Assembly (NCBI GenBank): GCA_963924555.1
Contig: OZ004594.1
Location: 2,449,563-2,513,562 of the forward strand
DNA from: Crambe crambe
Lineage: Eukaryota > Porifera > Demospongiae > Poecilosclerida > Crambeidae
DNA: 64,000 nucleotides
Direction: 5' to 3'
Shown piece after piece: positions 55,568 through 64,000 of this stretch (within the stretch, counting starts at the first letter, position 1; each line of letters opens with the position of its first letter). The notes under the pieces were generated by a model, which was not told the origin of the DNA, searched no databases, and saw nothing but the letters and a program-made list of their open reading frames with translations. Both the position numbers and the translations under genes were made by a program.

Positions 55568-57926
55568 TATAATTATATTAGCTAATATAGTGAGAGCTAG
55601 CTAGCTAATAATGGCTATACTTAATAGAATCTCGAAAAAGGTCTTGAATCACTATGTTTTTCAACTGTGAATGGAGTTCATTTTCCTCTGTTGCTGGTAC
55701 CAGGTAAACTCCTGCTTCATCATCCTATACAGATAATTATGTGGCATGACAATGAAGATATTCAAGGTGCTGGACTGCAGCTATTGAAACATACTATTGA
55801 TTTTATTTCATTGCTATTCTTTATTTCCACTGATGATAATGGCTATAATAATAATTAATTTTTAGCTTCTATAGGAACTGCACATATACTGCTATAGCTA
55901 CATACATGCTGCTTGTATGATGTATTTGATCAGCTTCTGCATAATTTTGAATGTGTAAGCTTCCCATGACTATAATAGAGGCATAGGGTAGTATTAGCTA
56001 TGTTTATAGCTGCTGTCATCAAAAATACATAGGGAGTGAGGAAATTAGAGAGAATGCCCTCGACCCTTGTAATGCCCAAGCTCATAGGTCATGTGAAGAT
56101 GACACCACTCTTCTAAAATAATGTGTGAAAGACAAATAGTTAACTTGATGACAGTGATATGTAGAAATAATGTATTTGAAGTACAAGTACGTAATACAAA
56201 CTTACAACTTCATAGCTGATTCCACCATCAACATAATAATACTCATGACGTCCCTAAAGATGACAAAAGAGCTAATACACACAACAACAGGTTTATCATT
56301 TGAACGCCTTTTGGGAATTCACTGTCATGTGGACTTGTGACTACATTATAGCTATGACATGCATCTTTTATAGTCAGGTGATTTGATTATAAGACTGGTT
56401 GCATGTAGGCTCTAATTTTTAATTCTCACTCAAAAAACTCCATCATTTTCAGTTGTAGCTACCCATTATCACTAGAATGATTCTTGGATTCCAGAACAAT
56501 GTGCATCTTATTGAGATATGCATTATTACATACCTCTACCTCTGTTTCTTGGCTACCTTTGAATGAGACTCGAGGTCCACTGCCAGCATACTCATCACCT
56601 GTATAGAATACAGTTATAAAGTTTATCAAGAAATTCAGTGAATTGTTTTTGATAATTTGCTTATCATCACAACCTTTGGTGTGACTTCCTAGAACTCATA
56701 ATAATGAAATAACAATTTATCATAACAATCTATCTATATGCAAATAGCTCTACAGCTAACCTCCAGTGTAGTAGGCAGCATTTCCAAATAAATCCATGCC
56801 ATCTCTTTCTCTCATTCCAGACTGTTGTTTGATTACCACTATCACTCCACAGACAATGATGGACATTAAAACTAATACAGCTACAAATCCTCCTGTAATA
56901 CCTCCCACAAGAGCACCACTAACATCTGTGCTTGTCTTCTCTGTAGTAGCAACGTCAGTGTCTGCATAAAAAACAACAAAAAACAAAAAACAACAAAAAC
57001 TAGCAAGCTACATGCATGCAGACATGTACTTTTTTGAGATTCTGCTTTATATACATACGTAACTATGATATTAGCTATTATCCTGAATAACTGATAGGTG
57101 TACTAAATTACCAATTAAAAATCTCAGTAGTATGAAAGAGGGATTGTTCAGTCGATCATCTTCACTGAGTGTGAATCTCATTCTGGTATCCATTCCAACT
57201 GGAACTTGGTATTGCTTAAGATGATTCTCGGTAGCCAATGTGGTAAAACTTAAAGGCCTTCTTCCATTTATCACTACACTAAAGCTGTACATTGAGGAGG
57301 TGATCTTGAATCGTTGTCTGGGTTGTAAATCTTCAGTAACACAGCAAGTCCTCACCGTATCTCCTATGCATTTATTGTTCTGTGGAGTAGTTTTTATAGT
57401 GATTCTGTTTTTCACTCTGACTTGCATACCATTTTGGGCTAGGGATAGGAAAATAATATTTCCTATGTCTCCATTCCTCGCCTGGTAGCAGTACTGGAAA
57501 GACACCACAGTGCCATTGCAGTTACATAATAGTGACTCAGAATTGATGGTGAAGATGAAGGTGCTTCTATTAGTCACCCTACTATCAGGACTGAAGGCAG
57601 CTGCATTCGTAACATTAAAGTAGAAGTCAGGGATATTGGGGGTGTAGACCAGTCCACTTCGGTCTGAAGACTGACATCGAAGAAGTGAGGATATATTGAC
57701 CTCTGGTTGATCCCAATATGAAGTAGCCAATTGTTGAGTGGTAGGTGTGGGTACCTTATTGTCATTCATTGCAGTGGTGGCTATACATTAGAATTGTATA
57801 TACATAACAATGTCAATGCAGTAGGAACAAGGGAGGGGAGGGGAGGAGGCCAGTGGCTGGGGCCCTGGTCCCACCAATAAGAAATCAGTTTCACTAGCTA
57901 ACTGGTGAAAGCTTAATTGCTCTTAC

Positions 57927-58005
57927 CAAGAAAGAATCTCAGTAGCAAGAGAGATTGATTACTCAATAGAGTAGATTCATTCAACATGAATGTTGCTCCT
58001 ATTAT
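57927..58005 (-). pseudogene. Stub of an additional F-type ectodomain exon
   Basis: About 80 bp match the 3' end of F1 exon 2 including its splice donor (51229-51305), but the rest of that exon is missing. It lies between the two ectodomain exons of F2, showing that the F2 ancestor had three modules or arose by recombination between different modules. Confidence 0.8.
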
Positions 58006-58824
58006 CATGGACTAGCAATTCTTACCAATGAAGAATCGTAGTAGCAAGAGAGAACTTGATTGAATATGATTAGTGTCTGTGAGCGTGAAAGTTCTACTTG
58101 GACCATTCACTCCCAGTGAAGCCTGATACTGCTCAGCACGATACTCCATAGCTGAAGAGACAAATGCCAGAGGTCGGAAAGAGCGTCGATTTCCTACTAC
58201 AACACCAAAGCTGTAATTGGTGGGTGGAATCTCGAATCTGTCTGTGGGTTGAAGTGAAGTATTATCACAGCAGATGATCTGTTGTTGGTTCCGTTGAGTG
58301 CAGATTCTATTTCGTGGAGAAGTCGTTATTTGAATTTTATTGCTCACTGAGAAGTCCAAACCATTCTTGACTAGGGATAGAATGTTAAAGACACTCTGGT
58401 TCATTCCTATGTCTCTGTTCCTTGCTTGGTAGCAGTACTGGAGAGACACCACAGTGCCATTACAGTTACGTAATGGTGACTCAGAGGGGATGGGGAAGAT
58501 GTAGGTGGTTCCATTCCTAGCAGCAGTCAAATTGGCTTTAGGACCAGTCCTGAAGTTAGCTGCATTCATGTCATTGAAGTAGAAGTCAGGGATGTTGGGA
58601 GTGTAAACCTGTCCAGTTTGCTCCATGGAGTGTGTGCACTGATAGAGTGATTCAGAAGTACCAAGTGCTGTAGCTGTGATAAGAAACATGCCAATCATGG
58701 TCACTAAAGCCTATGTCACTATAGCCTATATGTAGTGTTTCCTGATACTGTATAAGTTCCACTTACCATAGAACTGAAGCCCCAGAAGTACTGGAATCCA
58801 TATCTTGATAGTCATGACTGCCAT

Positions 58825-60344
58825 AGCTGGGCTACTAGACTAGCTATAATAGGCAGCTAACTATATAGATTGTTAGTAGCTAGCGTATATGTATTTAGTA
58901 GCTAGATGGCTAATCAGGCAAAGTGAAACTTTTAGATGTTTACATTCGGTTGCAATGTTATACATAATAGGATAGTTCGCTATATGTATAGTTTATCAAT
59001 TCTAACAGATGTCCACAACTTCATCAGCATAATACATATTACAGCTAAAACCCATAACCTATCCTTAAATGGCTGTAATAGATGTTAGTTAATCCTCAGC
59101 ATGTCTATAGCTATCGTAAGTTACTGTACAGTCATATTCTCCTGAACACATGATCACTTTGTTGTTTGTGGTTGTTTCAAGTTTGGAGCTTGGAAAGAGG
59201 AATTATTATGTAGCTAAAGCTACAGCACAACACTCTTCCATTCAATGAGTGATAGATAACTACACTCAGAATTAGTCTAATAATCATATGGTACTAGCTA
59301 ATGCATTTGCCCTCATTAGTTCGCGTGCAATTAATCCCTAATTGCACTCGTAGTTTATTTGCACTCCTACATATATCTGCGCATGTGCAGACTAGCCATT
59401 TCTGAAGATCTATTTCTACGTTTTTTCAAAGTGAATTGTAAGTGCTATAGGCTTATCTAAGTAGATAGTTGGCCAAGTAGGCCACCCACTAGGCTTATGT
59501 AAGCTTTTGTGGCAAGCATTACAGGTTCATATTAACAGCTTCCTACATGCAGCTGCCTGAAGTAATCTTAATAGGCAATCACATGCTTTTTCGTGCAATT
59601 TGGGTATAATTGCATTCGAAACTGTCTGAAATTGCACTCGGCTTTGCCTCGTGCAATTACACCTAGCCAGTTTCTCATGCAATTATACCCAAATTGCATG
59701 AAAAAGATTACGTATTACTAATTATAACTACGTATATTTACACAAAAATATCATTGCCACTAGCTTAGTATAGTAATATAGCTATGAATAACAAAGATAA
59801 TGATGACAACAATAGCAACAATTTGTATGGGTAAGATGAGAGAGTGTTGGGCAATGAATAATACCTATTATCTAGAAGCACTCATAAAAAGCAACACACA
59901 GCAGGAAAATAACACAGTAAGAGCAAGAAGTAGCTATTAGTGTAGAGTCTAGGCAGGCATACTTTTTAATGAACTATAATAGTTTTTCATGGTTGGTATG
60001 CAGCAATTCAAGAAGAAGGCGAAGTGGCTTGTCTCTGAAGGTGAGAATTTGATGGCATGGTGGAATTCATGTCACAGATCCATTTTTATGAGATAATCAA
60101 ATAAAACATAATTATAACATAGCAAGAGTTGTCTAGCTATTTTGTGATAACCTTTAAATTTTGAATATTAATTTATAAATCAATCAAAAGATCATACTAG
60201 CTATAGGAGTGCAAAGAGATGGCATGGGAACTAGAAATGCTATATGGTATAGATGTGGGACACTTTATTGTTATTGTTTGTTTTAATTTATGTTACTGAT
60301 TCCAAAAGGTAAAATGACTAGGTGTGTATAGCTACATAGGTTCA
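58825..60344. other. Intergenic spacer between F2 and B3
   Basis: No gene seen. It contains a palindromic repeat at 59587-59706 and TAGC runs. The kinase exons that should follow B3 are missing here, so a deletion probably removed them. Confidence 0.65.
59587..59706. repeat. Palindromic repeat with GTGCAATTTGGGTATAATT arms
   Basis: The left arm CTTTTTCGTGCAATTTGGG and the right arm CCCAAATTGCATGAAAAAG are inverted. The centre contains GCACTCGGCTTTGCCTCGTGC, itself palindromic. Confidence 0.8.
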
Positions 60345-60872
60345 TTCCTGACTGCTGCCGTGCTATCTGACCACCATTATCACTCCAAAGAGAACGACGA
60401 TCATCACAACTAAGACAACCACAAATCCTCCTACTATGATTCCTACAATGCTCATGGTATCAATGCTTGTGGTATCAATGCTCATGGGATCCTTTGATAG
60501 GTACATCAGATCTTCATTATCCAACTCTATAATTTTGTTATAGAAAAATCATAAGCTATGTAACAATTATTTAAAATGGCTCATTCATGCATAACTACAT
60601 GTACGAAGAGAACCATTACTGAGTGGCTGTGTATATGTAGAAGGATAACTCTTAACTAATCCAGTACTTCATGACAGGGTCAGGAAAAGCTAAAAGTAGT
60701 GGCTGATCTGGTCTGGTCATGATATAATCTGATGTGGAAATTTGGAATTGTTCATCCTTCTTAATCTGAGATTTTTGGTAGCAGACACGTTGGTTGCACA
60801 TATTATCTTGGGGTCTTCTCCAGATACGATTATGAGGACATAAATCCATTTCTTTACAATTTTGACTTCCAT
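60345..60872 (-). pseudogene. RTK B3 relic: signal peptide, deleted ectodomain, transmembrane exon
   Basis: From ATG at 60872 the B-type signal sequence ([12 protein letters not shown]) runs straight into the late ectodomain (near EDPKIICAT) by an internal deletion of roughly 90 codons. A transmembrane exon like that of B2 follows at about 60527-60345. No juxtamembrane or kinase exons are found before F2. It is the third B-type copy lying next to an F-type gene. Confidence 0.8.
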
Positions 60873-61019
60873 CCTATGCTTGCGCTTCCGCATTCTTGTC
60901 CAGCTAGCTACAGCTCGAGCTAGCTCGACTGCCAGTATGCGCGCATGCGCAGTTATGGGGGGCGGGGATCCGGCAGGCAGCAAGTTGTGTAATCAAACGA
61001 ATGAACTAACTAGTTTGTT

Positions 61020-63910
61020 TTATTGATATCTGGTCTGCAAGTCCTTATACAGTTCTTGTCCACACAGAAGGTCAGCCCCCAGCTTGGTAGCCTCAGGGTG
61101 AACAGATCTGTCCTCCTCTGACCACTGCAGCAACTTTGTATCAGGCAGAGAAAGTTTCCTGGAGATATCTGAGAAGTTGGGACGTTGAGAGGCAACAGGA
61201 TGCCTGTATAATATGTATGTCATAATAACAGGTCAAAAAGTTCAATAATTACTGTAGCTATTAGCTAAGCACGAGAAAACACGGTAGCCAGTCGGTTGGC
61301 AAAAATTAATGGTGTAGCTAGCTAGCACATGTGTATGCATGATATATATATATATCCCACCTAATACATTTACTCCCATAGAGAAAAGTGCTCTTACTGT
61401 CATAAATTCCCTCCCTTAGGGTAAAGTGCGTTATGACTCATAACGCACAGTCATAACGCACTGTTCCCCAGGCTATGAATAACAACAGTTTTAGGTTTTC
61501 TGAAGCTGACTGTTGGAAGAAGATGATAATGAAGATAATCTATGAGATAATGATCAGATAACATTGTCATTACCTAGCTATTACTAAAGAGTTTATTTCT
61601 GTCTCTGTATTATGTTGGTAGTTTATAGCTGACTGTTGGAAGAAGATGATTATGAAGTTAACGATCAGTATATAACATTGTCATTAACTATTACTAAAGA
61701 ATCTATTTCTGTCTCTGGGTAGTTTATAGCTGATTGTTGGAAAATGAAGAAGTCATCTGGTGCTGGGTCACAAGGAAACTTCTTTTTTTTTTTGCAATTT
61801 TCCACGAGAAGAAATTATTTCTAAGGCCCATTGGTATTTGGCGTCATACCTTCCGCTAGCTTCGCTGTCGCTAGCAAACACAAAACGTGGGTGGAGGAAC
61901 TCGTTAATAGCTGGGTGTGGTGGGCATGGGAGGAGCCTCGTAGTTCGTAGTCTTGCTTGAGAGCATGCACGAGGCTAGAGTTGGCGTCTGAACAACGGCA
62001 CATCACAGGACAGGGACAAGCCATGGCAGGAGTTTTCGTAACTAAGGGGTAGCTACGCTCTAGCTACAGACCGACCAATGAAATCGTGCGCCCTGGGGAT
62101 ATATAACAGTTAGAACACGGTAGTCCTGGTGATTATGGCCAAATAAACAACCTTATCCTCGGGCTGCGCCCTCGGATTCGGTTGTTTATTGGCCATAATC
62201 ACCAGACTACCGTGTTCTAACTATTACATATATAACACATGTGCATCCATGATGTAGGCATGTGCATGCATGAATTAGCTACACATGTGTATGCACATCT
62301 GTATAGAAATTGAAAGCTAATCTAGTCAGCTACCATGCAGCTGGTACTAATAACAAGAGCTGATGTGAAAGCAACAAGTAGTTTAGAGAAATGCATATGG
62401 CAAGTGGCATCATAATTATGAACTAGCTATGATAATTATGCTATCACTAACTTGCACAAGTTATGCTGTAACTCTATATATAGCTATCCCAAAGGATGTA
62501 ATCGTGCGACAGTTAGAAATCAGAGCATTATTGACCAAATTTCTGTCATGCATTGTAGAATGGCCCTATCTCTGCACCTTAGTACAAAATTAATATGAAG
62601 ACTCACCAGGTAGAAATTAAATAATGCACTCTAATAATATATGAATACATGCATTAATTGATGATTTCTACCTGGGATGACATAAGGCTCAGTAGTGTGC
62701 AAATACTTACCAGCATGATATCATGATGTCATAAAGGGCTCTAGGGCATCCAGGGGAAGGGGGGAGACGAAACCCTGTGTCTATTATCTTCATGACCTAT
62801 AGAGTCAGTGAAGTTGTCATGATAAATGATGTTACACTATGATTATAGTTGTACCTTATTCATCTCGTAGTTCTCATAAGGTTTATGTCCCACACTCCAT
62901 ATCTCATACATGAGAACTCCATAGCTCCACACATCACTAGCACTGGAATACGTCTTGTAATGGAGAGCCTATTTATGGTTAGAGTCTAAAGTTCTTGTTA
63001 TAGCTAGCTGGTTGAATATAACAGACCTCAGGAGCTGTCCACTTGATTGGGATCATCCCACCACGTGAAATATAGTGACTCTCCTGTATCAGGTCACGTG
63101 ACATCCCAAAGTCTGCAATCTAGTTAGAGAATAGCTAGGATTCTATCAGGATACAACTTATTAATTGCTTACCTTGCATATCTCATCCTCAGAGACCAGA
63201 ATGTTCCTTGCAGCCAGGTCTCTGTGGACAAAGGCCTTGTTGGACAGGTAGGCCATCCCAGAGGCCACTTGTCGACAGTAACTCAGGAGGGTGTGGTCAT
63301 CCACATTGACAGCTTCTTCTTCATCCGATCGCATGTGGAGGAGATGGTTCCTAAGATCTCCTTTTTCAAGAAGTTCCAGAATCAACAAAACCTAAATGGT
63401 AGCTATCCAGGTTGCATATTTTTGAAAGCATGCATGAATTAACTCACTGGCTCTCCATCTGTTATCAACCCATACATCTCCACCACATTATGGTGCTTGA
63501 ACTGGCCCATGATGGCTGCTTCCTGCAGGAACTTAACTCTGTCCTCCTCCCCTGATCCTTCCTTGAGGGTCTTCACTGCCACCTCCATTTGACCCTTGGG
63601 GGACTCCCACAGTCCCTTGTAGACCATACCAAACTGACCAGACCCAAGTAGCTTTCCAAGCCTGTAGTTAATCATAAATGGCTTAGCAATCATGCACATA
63701 CAGTCGAATGAATGTACTTGATAGAGTCTCGAAAGAGATCTTGTATCACGATATCTTTCAACTGTGTGTAAAGCTCATTTTCATTCGTCGCTGGTACCAG
63801 ATAAGCCTCTGCTTCGTCCTATAGCAAAGATTTTAATTGTGCACATTCGATAAACTGGTGAAATTTACCATTGACTTTGATTCATTCTTCATTCCAGCTG
63901 ATGAGAGTGG
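61020..63910 (-). CDS. Receptor tyrosine kinase F3, kinase half (5' end outside window)
   Basis: Exons at 63910-63869, 63818-63718, 63661-63448, 63391-63173, 63119-63027, 62968-62855, 62796-62711 and 61203-61020 are F-type and open throughout, with [24 protein letters not shown] and the C-terminal LQTRYQ. The exon at 62968 uses a TAG rather than CAG acceptor after the mini-intron. The ectodomain, transmembrane and remaining juxtamembrane exons would lie beyond base 64000. The last intron carries an insertion of about 0.9 kb (61340-62230). Apparently functional as far as visible. Confidence 0.82.
61427..61467. repeat. Small palindrome AGTGCGTTATGACTCATAACG and partner
   Basis: GTGCGTTATGA is followed directly by its inverse TCATAACGCAC and then by another TCATAACGCACT. 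It is part of the insertion in the F3 intron. Confidence 0.75.
61505..61745 (+). repeat. Direct repeats beginning GCTGACTGTTGGAA
   Basis: Imperfect units start at about 61505, 61628 and 61729, sharing AAGATGAT, ATAACATTGTCATTA and TATTTCTGTCTCTG at like spacing. Confidence 0.75.
62108..62222. repeat. Foldback with GTTAGAACACGGTAGT arms
   Basis: AGTTAGAACACGGTAGTC...GGCCAAATAAACAACC pairs with GGTTGTTTATTGGCC...GACTACCGTGTTCTAACT. The loop CCTCGGGCTGCGCCCTCGG is also self-complementary. It closes the insertion in the F3 intron. Confidence 0.85.
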
Positions 63911-64000
63911 CTGAAATAATAAAGAAATCAGTGATATTTTCACAGAGGCATTCTCCCCTAATCTTTCTCCAAATGTGTGTATACAGGATTATGTACGTGT

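Overview
The window looks like animal nuclear DNA, most likely from a demosponge of the Amphimedon kind. The genes are split into many exons with GT-AG introns. Introns and spacers are AT-rich and full of TAGC-type runs. The dominant content is a tandem array of receptor tyrosine kinases (RTKs) with a kinase close to animal Eph/Src-type kinases but an ectodomain I do not recognise; large RTK expansions of this sort are known in sponges. The species call is inference, not read from a marker gene.

Layout. I recognise twelve RTK copies or remnants plus one extra relic, all on the minus strand, in four types named here A, D, B and F. A1 (1424-4144), A3 (32821-35557), D2 (36316-42419), B2 (43294-46416) and F1 (46542-51989) can be spliced in silico into uninterrupted proteins of 622, 627, 622, 672 and 911 residues. 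F3 (61020 to beyond 63910) is open as far as it is visible. A2 (19694-26733) is split by a Ty3/gypsy element, and D1 (27486-29264) has lost its 5' exons at a Penelope-like element. B1 (4532-7043), C (7176-10890, F-type), F2 (53031-58824), B3 (60345-60872) and a relic at 52550-52980 are broken. Every copy uses the same exon plan: ectodomain exon(s), transmembrane exon, several tiny juxtamembrane exons with tyrosines, four kinase exons with a 40-64 nt mini-intron directly after the APE motif, and a short C-terminal exon.

On the plus strand are three copies of the 3' part of an NPLOC4 (NPL4, cofactor of the p97/VCP segregase) gene: 116-1146, 15696-19443 and 31521-32543. Each runs convergently into an A-type RTK about 250-280 bp away. 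This shows a duplicated block, NPLOC4 tail + A + D + Penelope, seen at about 18309-31423 and again at 31424-39442, with the NPLOC4 tail + A part also at the left edge. The longest NPLOC4 copy carries an in-frame TGA and a damaged zinc finger, so it looks like a pseudogene.

Mobile DNA is abundant: a 4.3 kb Ty3/gypsy element with identical 154-bp LTRs, three Penelope-like copies (two joined head to head) with GIY-YIG endonuclease and hammerhead-like ribozyme motifs, a solo 82-bp Penelope end, a possible hAT-ended 4.5 kb region, a 369-bp MITE with a perfect 8-bp target duplication, a TTAA-flanked MITE, and two long foldback elements. 10891-15695 holds only repeats as far as I can see.

How it fits together: this is a rapidly evolving receptor gene nursery. 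Unequal exchange, transposon insertion and exon-module duplication (symmetric phase 1-1 ectodomain exons in F-type genes) create and destroy receptors, while the kinase core and juxtamembrane docking tyrosines stay conserved. Part of the repetition could also be uncollapsed haplotypes in the assembly.
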